NCBI GenBank assembly: GCA_934481325.1
Contig: CAKSPL010000055.1
Coordinates: 1 to 7,592 of the forward strand
Origin: an uncultured Eubacteriales bacterium
GTDB lineage: Bacteria; Bacillota; Clostridia; Oscillospirales; CAG-272
Length of the DNA stretch: 7,592 nucleotides
Direction: 5' to 3'
Shown here: one piece after another, positions 1-6,058 of the stretch
Layout of the letters: every line of letters begins with the position of its first letter
How positions within the stretch are numbered: position 1 is the first letter of the stretch
Notes under the pieces: model-generated
Databases searched by the model: none
What the model saw: only the letters and a program-made list of their open reading frames with translations
Told to the model about the DNA's origin: nothing
Position numbers and translations under genes: made by a program

Positions 1-829
1 AGACGATTTTGGTTTTGGCGGGGTCCACCTTGTCCGCCTGCACGATCAGTTCGCCGATTTCGTCCGCGGTGATGGTGCCGCCGTTCGGGTTGAATACGCT
101 GTCCACCTTGCCCTTGACGTCTGCCTCCACGGTGCTGTATTCAAAGGCAAGCGTGGTGTTCAGCAGCCGGCAGTTCTTCATTACCAGATTTTCGATATAA
201 CACATTCCCTGCAGGCTCTCCACCGTGCAGTCGATCAGCGTCAGGTTTTTCGCGTTCCAACCGAGGTATTCGCCCGAGATAAAGGAGTTTCGCACCGTGA
301 CGTTTTCGCTGTTCCAGAACGCGTCCTTGGAAAGAAGCGTAGCATTGCGGATTTCCGCGTTTTTCGCACCGTCAAAGGAGTAATTGCCGCACAGCGTCAG
401 GCGGTCAAAGCGAAGACCCTCGCAGTTCATCGCAAAATAGTCGCCCCGGGCATTCACGTCCTCGCCCCGCACCTCCCGGCAATTCCACAGGGTTTCGGCG
501 GCATTGGGAAAGCTGACGTTTTTCAGCGTTACACCGCGGCAACGGCGAAAGCTTTTCGGTGCCTCCACCACCGTGTCACTTACGGTGATGTCCTCGGTGT
601 ACCAGATGCCGGCACGCGCCCCCTCAAAGAGCGTGCAATGCTCCATTTCGACGTTGCGGCTGTACCAAAGCGGATATTTCCATTTGAACATACTGTTGTG
701 AAGGCGGATGCTGCGGCTTTCCTTCAGGGGGGATTCCCCGTCGGCAAAGGTGCAGTGGCGGATTTCCCACCCGTCGGCACCGAATAGCGCGCGCTCGCCC
801 GTGTAAAACTGTTGTTCTGCTTTTTTCAT
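1..829 (-). CDS. DUF3737 family protein (right-handed beta-helix-like), 3' end cut by window edge
   Basis: The minus strand is open from an ATG at 829 to the left edge, giving 276 residues with no stop. The protein starts MKKAEQQFYTGERALFGADG and is built of short strands with recurring aromatic, Asn and Cys positions (for example LWYSRNVEMEHCTLF, FWNSENVTVRNSFI, GWNAKNLTLIDCTV). This is the pattern of a right-handed beta-helix and, from memory, of the DUF3737 family. The C-terminal part (FNPNGGTITADEIGEL, then VDPAKTKIV) matches how that family ends, and its usual length is about 280 residues, so only a few residues should be missing. The start is supported by AAGGA (839-843) 9 nt upstream and a strong promoter beyond it. 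No signal peptide or membrane helix is visible, so it is probably cytoplasmic. The biochemical function of the family is unknown; the beta-helix fold is inferred from the repeat pattern. Confidence 0.85.
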   Translation of the reverse strand, partial: MKKAEQQFYTGERALFGADGWEIRHCTFADGESPLKESRSIRLHNSMFKWKYPLWYSRNVEMEHCTLFEGARAGIWYTEDITVSDTVVEAPKSFRRCRGVTLKNVSFPNAAETLWNCREVRGEDVNARGDYFAMNCEGLRFDRLTLCGNYSFDGAKNAEIRNATLLSKDAFWNSENVTVRNSFISGEYLGWNAKNLTLIDCTVESLQGMCYIENLVMKNCRLLNTTLAFEYSTVEADVKGKVDSVFNPNGGTITADEIGELIVQADKVDPAKTKIV

Positions 830-889
830 AGCGTTTCGTCCTTCTTTTTGAAAAGCGGTTCTGTATCGAAAAGCAAAGATTCCTTTTTT

Positions 890-917
890 ATTATATCACA
901 TCGGCGCAAAATCGCAA
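890..917 (-). promoter_or_regulatory. Promoter for the DUF3737 gene (extended -10)
   Basis: Reading the minus strand, TTGCGA (917-912) is followed by a 16-nt spacer and TATAAT (895-890). TGA sits directly before the -10, making a TGnTATAAT extended -10. The predicted transcript would start near 883 and have a leader of about 55 nt before the ATG at 829, with the AAGGA ribosome site inside it. The promoter points away from argG, so the two genes are divergent. Confidence 0.7.
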
Positions 918-1016
918 GGGGGTGCTTTCCTTTTTTGTGATTTTGCTTGAAAAAGCGCAAAAAAGCCCCGGTTTTGTGTACAGAGTCCCGAAATATTCAA
1001 AATTTTGCATAAACGC

Positions 1017-1045
1017 TTGACAAATCGCGCATATCGTTGTATAAT
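1017..1045 (+). promoter_or_regulatory. Consensus sigma-A promoter for argGH
   Basis: TTGACA (1017-1022), a 17-nt spacer and TATAAT (1040-1045) match both consensus hexamers exactly. Transcription should begin near 1052, giving a short leader of about 37 nt to the argG ATG at 1089. Because the predicted start site lies downstream of the in-frame upstream codons at 1005 (TTG) and 1047 (ATG), those cannot be the argG start. Confidence 0.85.
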
Positions 1046-1053
1046 TATGCACA
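1036..1053 (+). promoter_or_regulatory. Candidate ARG box (ArgR/AhrC operator) over the argG -10
   Basis: The 14-mer TGTATAATTATGCA (1038-1051) is an imperfect palindrome. It fits the known ARG-box core TGAAT-WWWW-ATTCA at 8 of 10 fixed positions plus all four W positions; the mismatches are the T at 1040 and the G at 1049. It covers the -10 hexamer, a place where bound repressor would block RNA polymerase. ArgR/AhrC is the standard arginine-responsive repressor of arg genes in Firmicutes. Caution: half of the match comes from the AT-rich -10 itself, and I see only one good box rather than the usual tandem pair. Confidence 0.45.
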
Positions 1054-1088
1054 GTAACCCCATTATTCCGAAACGGAGGCTTTTTACG

Positions 1089-2318
1089 ATGGAAAAGAAA
1101 GAAATCAAAAAGGTGGTATTGGCGTATTCCGGGGGGCTGGACACCTCCATTATCATTCCGTGGCTCAAAGAAAATTATCACAACCCCGAGGTGATTGCGG
1201 TTTCCGCCAACGTCGGTCAGGCGGACGAGCTGGAGGGGCTGGAGGAAAAGGCACTGAAAACCGGTGCTTCCAAGCTCTATATTGAGGATATTACCGAGGA
1301 ATTTCTTACCGACTACGTGTTCCCCTGCGTGCAGGCAGGCGCACTGTATGAAAACTATATGCTCGGCACCGCGTTTGCCCGCCCGCCCATTGCCAAGCGC
1401 GTGGTGGAGATTGCACTTGCCGAGGGCGCGGACGCCATCTGTCACGGTTGCACCGGCAAAGGCAACGACCAGGTGCGGTTTGAAATGGCGATCAAGGCAC
1501 TTGCCCCGGATATGACGATTATTGCGCCGTGGAGAGAGTGGAGCATCAAATCCCGTGAGGAGGAGATCGAATACGCCGAGGCGCATCAGGTTCCGCTGAA
1601 AATCAACCGCGAAACCAACTATTCCAAGGATAAAAACATCTGGCACCTCTCGCACGAGGGGCTGGATCTGGAGGACCCGGCAAACGAGCCGCAGTACAAC
1701 AAAAAGGGCTTTCTGGAAATGGGCGTTTCGCCCGAGCAGGCACCCGACGAGCCGACCTATGTGACGATTCATTTTGAAAAGGGCGTACCCACGGCGGTGG
1801 ACGGAAAAGAAATGGGCGCGGTGGAGCTGGTAACCAAGCTCAACGACCTTGGCGGCAAGAACGGCATCGGGCTGTTGGATATTGTGGAAAACCGCTTGGT
1901 CGGGATGAAGTGCCGCGGCGTGTACGAAACCCCCGGCGGGGCAATCCTTTACAAGGCGCACGAGATTCTGGAAACGCTTTGCCTGGACAAGGAAACCTCG
2001 CATTACAAGGCACTGGTTGCGCAAAAGCTGGCGGAAATCGTTTACAACGCACAATGGTTCACGCCCCTGACCGAGGCGATTCTTGCGTTTGTCAAAACCA
2101 CGCAGAAAACCGTCACGGGCGACGTCAAATTAAAGCTCTACAAGGGGAATCTGATTCTTGCGGGAGTGTCCTCGCCGTACTCCCTGTACGACCCCGAGAT
2201 TGCAACCTTTGATGAGGATCACGTGTACAATCAGGCGGACGCCACCGGGTTTATCAATCTTTATGGGCTTTCCACCAAGGTCTATGCGAAAATGAAGGCG
2301 AAAAACGGGCTGAAATAA
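1089..2318 (+). CDS. argG: Argininosuccinate synthase
   Basis: Complete, 409 residues, the usual length (about 400). It catalyses citrulline + aspartate + ATP to argininosuccinate + AMP + PPi in the cytoplasm, the penultimate step of arginine synthesis. The N-terminal ATP-pyrophosphatase P-loop is seen as AYSGGLDTS (residues 12-20), and the second family signature as HGCTGKGNDQVRFE (119-132). LGTAFARP (92-99), SREEEI (165-170) and NIWHLSHEGLDLEDP (183-197) are also typical, the last in the form seen in many Firmicutes. The ATG at 1089 was chosen because GGAGG (1075-1079) lies 9 nt upstream and the predicted transcript starts near 1052, excluding upstream in-frame codons. It is followed after 20 nt by argH, so the two are co-transcribed. 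LGTA replaces the LGTS found in many homologues, a mild variation. No argC, J, B, D or F lies in this window. Confidence 0.97.
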   Translation: MEKKEIKKVVLAYSGGLDTSIIIPWLKENYHNPEVIAVSANVGQADELEGLEEKALKTGASKLYIEDITEEFLTDYVFPCVQAGALYENYMLGTAFARPPIAKRVVEIALAEGADAICHGCTGKGNDQVRFEMAIKALAPDMTIIAPWREWSIKSREEEIEYAEAHQVPLKINRETNYSKDKNIWHLSHEGLDLEDPANEPQYNKKGFLEMGVSPEQAPDEPTYVTIHFEKGVPTAVDGKEMGAVELVTKLNDLGGKNGIGLLDIVENRLVGMKCRGVYETPGGAILYKAHEILETLCLDKETSHYKALVAQKLAEIVYNAQWFTPLTEAILAFVKTTQKTVTGDVKLKLYKGNLILAGVSSPYSLYDPEIATFDEDHVYNQADATGFINLYGLSTKVYAKMKAKNGLK

Positions 2319-2338
2319 TCGGCAAAAGGCGGTAAGAT

Positions 2339-3715
2339 ATGGCAAAAATGTGGGCAGGGAGAACCGACGGCGCAACCGATCGGCTGGCGGACGATTTCAA
2401 TTCCTCCATCGGGTTTGACAGCCGGATGTTCCGGGAGGATATCAAAGGAAGCATCGCGCACGCCGCGATGCTTGCCGCCACCGGCATCCTCACGGCGGGG
2501 GAGGCGGATACGCTGACGGCGGGGCTGGAAGGCATCCTTGCCGACCTGGAAAGCGGCGCGCTCACCCCCGACCCTGCCTGTGAGGATATCCATATGTTCG
2601 TGGAGGAGGTGCTGACGGCGCGCGTGGGTGCGGTGGGCAAAAAGCTGCATACCGCGCGCAGTCGCAACGACCAGGTGGCACTCGATCTCCGGATGTACCT
2701 GCTCGGCGAAATCGACGCGATTTCGGCGGCGGTGAAAAAGCTGACGCTGAGCGTAACCGACAAGGCGGAAGCCTACAAAGCCACCATTATGCCGGGCTAT
2801 ACGCACCTCCAACGGGCACAGCCCGTCACCTTCGGGCATCATCTGATGGCGTACGCAATGATGCTTTGCCGAGACCTGGAAAGGCTTTCGGATTGCCGCA
2901 GGAGAACGGCGGTTTGCCCCATCGGCTCCTGCGCGCTGGCAGGCACCACCTACCCCACCGACCGCAGGGCGGAGGCGGCGGCACTTGGCTTTCCCGAAAT
3001 TGCCCGAAACAGCATCGATGGGGTTTCCGATCGCGATTTCTGCGCAGAATTGCTGAGTGCGCTTTCCATCCTGATGATGCACCTTTCCCGGTTTTCCGAG
3101 GAGGTGGTGCTGTGGAGCAGCTGGGAGTTCCGTTTTGTGGAGCTTTCGGACGCGTTTACCACGGGTTCCTCCATTATGCCGCAGAAAAAGAACCCCGATA
3201 TGGCAGAGCTGGTGCGGGGGAAAACCGGTAGGGTGTATGGGGACCTGATTGCCCTGCTGACAACGCTCAAGGGGCTTCCGTTGGCGTATAACAAGGATAT
3301 GCAGGAGGACAAGGAGAGCGTATTTGACGCGTGTGACACCGCAAAGGCTTGTCTTGCGGTATTTGACGGGATGATTGCGGGGATGCGCGCCCTGCCGGAA
3401 AATATGCTGAACGCCGCCAAAAAGGGCTTTATCAACGCTACCGACGCGGCGGATTACCTGACCAAAAAGGGCGAGCCCTTCCGCAGTGCCTACAAGATTT
3501 CCGGTCAGCTGGTGGCATACTGCATCGCGCACGGCAAGGTGTTGGAGGAGCTGGACCTGGATACCTACCGGCAGTTCAGCCCGCTGTTTGACGAAGGAAT
3601 CTACCGGGCGATTGACCTGACCGCGTGCGTGGAGAAGCGCATCAGTGAGGGCGGCACCTCGGTGGCGTCGGTCGAAAAGCAGATTGCCGACACCCGCGCA
3701 CGATTGGCGGAATAA
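2339..3715 (+). CDS. argH: Argininosuccinate lyase
   Basis: Complete, 458 residues, normal for the family (about 455-470). It splits argininosuccinate into arginine and fumarate, the last step of arginine synthesis, and belongs to the fumarase/aspartase superfamily of homotetramers. Visible landmarks are WAGR near the N-terminus (5-8), the substrate-binding TARSRNDQ (105-112), GYTHLQRAQP (153-162) with the expected catalytic-region His at 156, and the superfamily signature GSSIMPQKKNPD (286-297) with the catalytic serine in the flexible loop. The ATG at 2339 is preceded by AGGCGG (2327-2332) at 6 nt, a moderate ribosome site; a second Met at residue 4 is less well placed. The gene is 20 nt behind argG and has no promoter of its own that I can see. 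It ends immediately before a strong hairpin terminator. GSCALAGTTYPTDR (196-209) has Cys where many homologues have GSGALAG, which is minor. Confidence 0.97.
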   Translation: MAKMWAGRTDGATDRLADDFNSSIGFDSRMFREDIKGSIAHAAMLAATGILTAGEADTLTAGLEGILADLESGALTPDPACEDIHMFVEEVLTARVGAVGKKLHTARSRNDQVALDLRMYLLGEIDAISAAVKKLTLSVTDKAEAYKATIMPGYTHLQRAQPVTFGHHLMAYAMMLCRDLERLSDCRRRTAVCPIGSCALAGTTYPTDRRAEAAALGFPEIARNSIDGVSDRDFCAELLSALSILMMHLSRFSEEVVLWSSWEFRFVELSDAFTTGSSIMPQKKNPDMAELVRGKTGRVYGDLIALLTTLKGLPLAYNKDMQEDKESVFDACDTAKACLAVFDGMIAGMRALPENMLNAAKKGFINATDAADYLTKKGEPFRSAYKISGQLVAYCIAHGKVLEELDLDTYRQFSPLFDEGIYRAIDLTACVEKRISEGGTSVASVEKQIADTRARLAE

Positions 3716-3752
3716 TCGCAAAAAAAGGAGCCACAGGCTCCTTTTTTTGCGA
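3716..3752. terminator. Bidirectional intrinsic terminator after argH
   Basis: A perfect 17-bp inverted repeat, with arms 3716-3732 and 3736-3752 and a 3-nt loop (ACA), begins one base after the argH stop. The GC-rich core (GGAGCC/GGCTCC) is flanked by A7 on one side and T7 on the other, so it reads as a core hairpin plus U-tract from either strand. It should end argGH and can also stop leftward transcripts from the hydrolase/GT8 unit. Confidence 0.92.
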
Positions 3753-4012
3753 TTGCCGCCTTTTTGCCGGCGTTATTGCGGCTGTTTCGGGTGTCGCGCT
3801 TGTTTTTGGGCTTCTTGCCCGCTTTTCGCGTTTGCTCGCTTTGGGTTGCACGCGCTTTCGCATTTCGCGCCTGTTTCGGATGTCGCGCCCGAAAAAGAGA
3901 GCGGGGAAACGCTCGGTGCCGCATCGCCCGTCCGTTGCCCGAAAAACGGGAGAAACAGTAACAGCAACGCCCCGCAATCAAGCAGTCCTGCCCATACGCC
4001 GTTCCGGCAGCT
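3753..4012. other. Intergenic stretch without a convincing gene
   Basis: These 260 nt separate the argH terminator from the 3' end of the hydrolase. All frames with long openings start at TTG, lack a good ribosome site and give low-complexity Arg/Lys- or Phe-rich translations. The best candidate is a minus-strand frame (3773-3967, TTG start) giving a 64-residue peptide that begins MLLLFLPFFGQ and turns hydrophilic. It is in the same frame as the hydrolase, beyond that gene's single TAA stop, and ends about 20 nt before the shared terminator. I do not call it a gene. An 18-bp direct repeat with one mismatch lies at 3782-3799 and 3871-3888. Confidence 0.6.
3782..3888 (+). repeat. Pair of 18-bp direct repeats
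   Basis: CTGTTTCGGGTGTCGCGC (3782-3799) recurs as CTGTTTCGGATGTCGCGC (3871-3888), 17 of 18 bases identical, 89 bp apart start to start. The offset is not a multiple of three, so it is not a protein repeat in a single frame. The DNA between is locally biased (TTTCGC-like words), so the pair could reflect local duplication or biased composition. Confidence 0.6.
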
Positions 4013-4618
4013 TTATTCTGCCGCAGATGCCGAAATCCAATCGTCCAAAAACGCCATCTGCTCTGCGGTATGAAACCAATGCTCCCCGCCCGGCATCACC
4101 GTAAGGGGTGCCTTGTGGCGTGCGGCAAACGCGTGTATCGTTTCGGGGGAGGTCAGTGCGTCGTTTTCCCCGTACAAAATTTTTGTGGGAGTGTTCCAGT
4201 CCATCGGATGCTCCCGCACGTAGCACAGGTAATTCCACGACAGGGCTTCGCCGAAATCCGTCGGAATTTCCCCCCGCCGGCAAAGCTCCTCTTCGGTGGT
4301 GTTTGCCCACCCGAGCATCGTTTTGATCAGGGCTTCCATATCCACAATCGGGGAGATGAACAGCGCGCGGGAAACGTGCGCCCCGGAGAGCGCGTTCATC
4401 GCGAAAAATGCCCCGATGCTGTTGGCAATCAGCGTAACCCGGTCATACCCAGCGGTGATGCTTTCAAAATAAGGCGGAAATTCGGCGCACGCCTCCCACG
4501 GGGTGCCGGCACGATAGTCAAAGCCGATCACCGCGGCACCGGGGAAAAGCGGCTTGTAATGCTCCGCCTCCGCGACGTTACCGCCTTTTCCGTGCAGATA
4601 AATGACCAGTTCTTTCAT
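4013..4618 (-). CDS. Small alpha/beta hydrolase
   Basis: Complete, 201 residues. The fold is recognisable from the N-terminal strand plus oxyanion-hole motif (VIYLHGKGG, 5-13), a nucleophile elbow LIANSIGAFFA (63-73) with candidate Ser67, an acid after a late strand (ILYGENDALTS, candidate Asp153) and a C-terminal histidine (PGGEHWFH, candidate His180). The elbow is A-N-S-I-G rather than the classical G-x-S-x-G. No signal peptide, so it is cytoplasmic. The start at 4618 is chosen because AAGGGG (4626-4631) lies 7 nt upstream; longer in-frame starts up to 4672 lack a ribosome site. It lies 93 nt downstream of the glycosyltransferase on the same strand with no clear promoter between, so the two are probably co-transcribed. 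Substrate cannot be read from the sequence: a carboxylesterase, thioesterase or acyl-transfer role are all possible. Confidence 0.85.
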   Translation of the reverse strand: MKELVIYLHGKGGNVAEAEHYKPLFPGAAVIGFDYRAGTPWEACAEFPPYFESITAGYDRVTLIANSIGAFFAMNALSGAHVSRALFISPIVDMEALIKTMLGWANTTEEELCRRGEIPTDFGEALSWNYLCYVREHPMDWNTPTKILYGENDALTSPETIHAFAARHKAPLTVMPGGEHWFHTAEQMAFLDDWISASAAE

Positions 4619-4711
4619 ATCAGTTCCCCTTTTTCCTTTCATCGCCCGATTTGACCGGCACGGCAAGGGCAAACAGTGGGTGCGGTAGTTGTTGCTTCCA
4701 AAAATCCGGGA

Positions 4712-5731
4712 TCATTTTTCGGTTGCCGACTCCACGAAATTCCGGTAATAACGCCGTGTAAACAGGTTGTGCAGGCGGATGTAAAGCGGGCGACAGCAGC
4801 GGTAAAGCAGGTATTGCAGCTTGTCGCCGAGGTGCGCCGGAACCGGCGCACCGCAAAATTCTTTGCCGAAGATTTCGCGGTAATATTCCGCGTATTGTGC
4901 CGTGAGCGGATGCCGCGACCCGCGGTGCCACGGGCGGCCGCAGAATACCGCAAAGCAATGCCCCACGGCATAAGTCTTTTCCAGCTCTGCGTATGCCGCG
5001 GTTCTTTCCTTGCTCCAGCCAAAGAGCCTGCCCATCGTTTTTGCGCCGAAATAAAGCTGTGGCGTGCAGAAGTTATAGCGGTTGGAAAGCGTGGTGATGT
5101 TGCCGCGGAATACAAGATTGATTGCATCCTGTTCCCAATACATCAGTTTTTTGCGGTTTTCCTCCAAAAAGGCAAGCAGCTTTTCCTCGCATTTCTGCTC
5201 CCGCCAGAGCGGCAGATTGCAAAGAATGGCTCCTACGTTATAGTAGGTTTCCTTTTCGGTGCCGAAAAGATAGCGCAGATAAACCGGGTTCGGGGAAACG
5301 GTCATATCCTCTGCTACGGCAATGGGAGTGGTCATATCCGCATATTCCTCAAAAACGGTGGAAACATCCCTCATCGCGATGATGTCGCAATCCAGATACA
5401 GCACCACAGTGGCATCCGGTATGCGGGAAAACGCAAACAATTTGAGATAGGCGGTGTAGCCGCCCCGCCATTTCGGCACGCGGTGCGCTTCCAGCATTGC
5501 GCTTACATCCGTGCAATCGAGAAAGGAGAGGGCAAAGCCCTCCTTGTCCGCCAGCTCCTGCATTTTGCCGCGGAGGTCGGGGCTGATGCCGTCATCAATG
5601 ACGGTGAATACGTTCCGCCTGCCCGGCGCGCTTTTGCGGTGGACCGAGAGCATTGTAACCATCGCGTGCTGCGCGTAATTGCTGTCGGTTTGTAACAGAT
5701 AGGTGCAGGGTGTCTGCTCGGTTGTCATCAT
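4712..5731 (-). CDS. Glycosyltransferase family 8 protein
   Basis: Complete, 339 residues from the first of two adjacent ATGs. The GT8 (LgtC/GlgA-like retaining) pattern is visible: an N-terminal nucleotide-binding half, the metal-binding DxD in VLYLDCDII (Asp114, Asp116), YYNVGAILCNL (163-173), the EQDAIN segment (200-205) and a C-terminal His258 followed by GRPWHRG (265-271), the place of the third metal ligand and the family's KPW-like motif. Such enzymes move a sugar, usually glucose or galactose, from a UDP-sugar to an acceptor, often lipopolysaccharide, teichoic acid or protein. The acceptor here is unknown. A basic aromatic C-terminus (Arg/Tyr-rich, about 309-330) may touch the membrane, as in LgtC-type enzymes. 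AAAGGA (5736-5741) is 7 nt before the second ATG (5728) and only 4 nt before the first (5731), so the real start may be residue 2. A strong promoter with a long leader lies upstream and the hydrolase lies downstream. Confidence 0.92.
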   Translation of the reverse strand: MMTTEQTPCTYLLQTDSNYAQHAMVTMLSVHRKSAPGRRNVFTVIDDGISPDLRGKMQELADKEGFALSFLDCTDVSAMLEAHRVPKWRGGYTAYLKLFAFSRIPDATVVLYLDCDIIAMRDVSTVFEEYADMTTPIAVAEDMTVSPNPVYLRYLFGTEKETYYNVGAILCNLPLWREQKCEEKLLAFLEENRKKLMYWEQDAINLVFRGNITTLSNRYNFCTPQLYFGAKTMGRLFGWSKERTAAYAELEKTYAVGHCFAVFCGRPWHRGSRHPLTAQYAEYYREIFGKEFCGAPVPAHLGDKLQYLLYRCCRPLYIRLHNLFTRRYYRNFVESATEK

Positions 5732-5741
5732 CGTTTCCTTT

Positions 5742-5897
5742 CCCGCCGTTCGGCGGCGCGCCCGGCGCGCAAAGTTTTTCTCAGCCGGTCAGAAAAAATC
5801 GGAAACCGCCTGGAAGCGCGGCTTTCCGGAGCCTTTTGATTGCGGAATTTCGGGTGAGCAAAACCCGGCTCGTTCCCCGCCCCCGCCGAGAGGGACT
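5742..5897 (-). promoter_or_regulatory. Long hairpin-rich 5' leader of the GT8 gene
   Basis: The promoter at 5904-5932 predicts a leader of about 165 nt before the GT8 start. It contains a run of inverted repeats: 5851-5867 (CGGGT/ACCCG), 5820-5833 (GGCT/AGCC), 5775-5797 (TTTTTCT/AGAAAAA), 5756-5770 (GCGCGC/GCGCGC) and 5743-5756 (CCGCCG/CGGCGG). The last ends one base before the AAAGGA ribosome site. It holds no convincing reading frame. This layout could be a cis-acting regulatory RNA controlling ribosome access, but I recognise no known riboswitch class, and GC-rich leaders form hairpins by chance. Confidence 0.35.
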
Positions 5898-5903
5898 ACC
5901 TTT

Positions 5904-5932
5904 AATATACTCTTTTTTGCCCGGATTGTCAA
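5904..5932 (-). promoter_or_regulatory. Promoter for the GT8-hydrolase unit
   Basis: On the minus strand TTGACA (5932-5927) is followed by a 17-nt spacer and TATATT (5909-5904), a perfect -35 and a 5/6 -10. Transcription should start near 5897. It is the only good leftward promoter between the surface-protein gene and the glycosyltransferase, so it probably drives both GT8 and the hydrolase. Confidence 0.8.
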
Positions 5933-5935
5933 GAG

Positions 5936-6005
5936 CGGGTGCCGCCCGGCACCCGTCCGGGGAACATACGCCCGGCAACTCCCCGGGCAGGGAACCGCAA
6001 GCGGT
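5936..6005. repeat. Three consecutive inverted repeats between the GT8 promoter and a terminator hairpin
   Basis: Arms are 5936-5943/5948-5955 (CGGGTGCC/GGCACCCG, 4-nt loop), 5957-5963/5980-5986 (CCGGGGA/TCCCCGG, 16-nt loop) and 5994-5998/6001-6005 (ACCGC/GCGGT, 2-nt gap). Together with the hairpin at 6014-6046 they make four structures in 111 nt. The first sits 3 nt upstream of the -35 box of the GT8 promoter. Confidence 0.6.
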
Positions 6006-6013
6006 AAAATTTC

Positions 6014-6052
6014 AGCGGGAGTGCATTGGAACAATGCACTCCCGCTTTTTTT
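6014..6052. terminator. Strong hairpin next to the 3' end of the surface-protein gene
   Basis: A perfect 15-bp stem (arms 6014-6028 and 6032-6046) with a GAA loop lies 12 nt past the surface-protein stop codon on the minus strand. The clean T-run (6046-6052) is on the plus strand; reading the minus strand the hairpin is followed only by GAAATTTT. It probably ends the surface-protein transcript, but by its U-tract it is better oriented for stopping rightward transcription. Confidence 0.75.
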
Positions 6053-6058
6053 CTTTGC

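Noticed and set aside
941..960. Small GCTT-GAAA-AAGC hairpin upstream of argG
   Set aside because: It lies upstream of the predicted transcription start, has only four GC/AT stem pairs, and could be chance in AT-rich DNA.
891..2054. Long minus-strand frame opposite argG and its promoter
   Set aside because: It overlaps argG and both divergent promoters and has a translation with no recognisable domain.
2282..3721. Long minus-strand frame (479 codons) opposite argH
   Set aside because: It is the antisense of a clear argH with all family motifs; the opening follows from GC-biased codon use. Its translation looks like no known protein.
3744..4104. Plus-strand frame after the argH terminator with a hydrophobic stretch (LFAGVIAAVSGVALVFGLLA)
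   Set aside because: It has no ATG or GTG before the hydrophobic part, begins inside a terminator, has no ribosome site, and its tail overlaps the hydrolase gene.
4676..5695. Plus-strand frame of 339 codons opposite the GT8 gene
   Set aside because: Same length and position as GT8, which has clear DxD and GRPWH motifs; the plus-strand frame is a mirror opening.
5770..5800. TPP-riboswitch-like words in the GT8 leader (GGCTGAGAAAAACTTTG on the minus strand)
   Set aside because: Only the CTGAGA and a CTTTG-like word are present; the remaining conserved thi-box parts (AACCTGAT and the partner stem) are absent, and the gene is not a thiamine gene.
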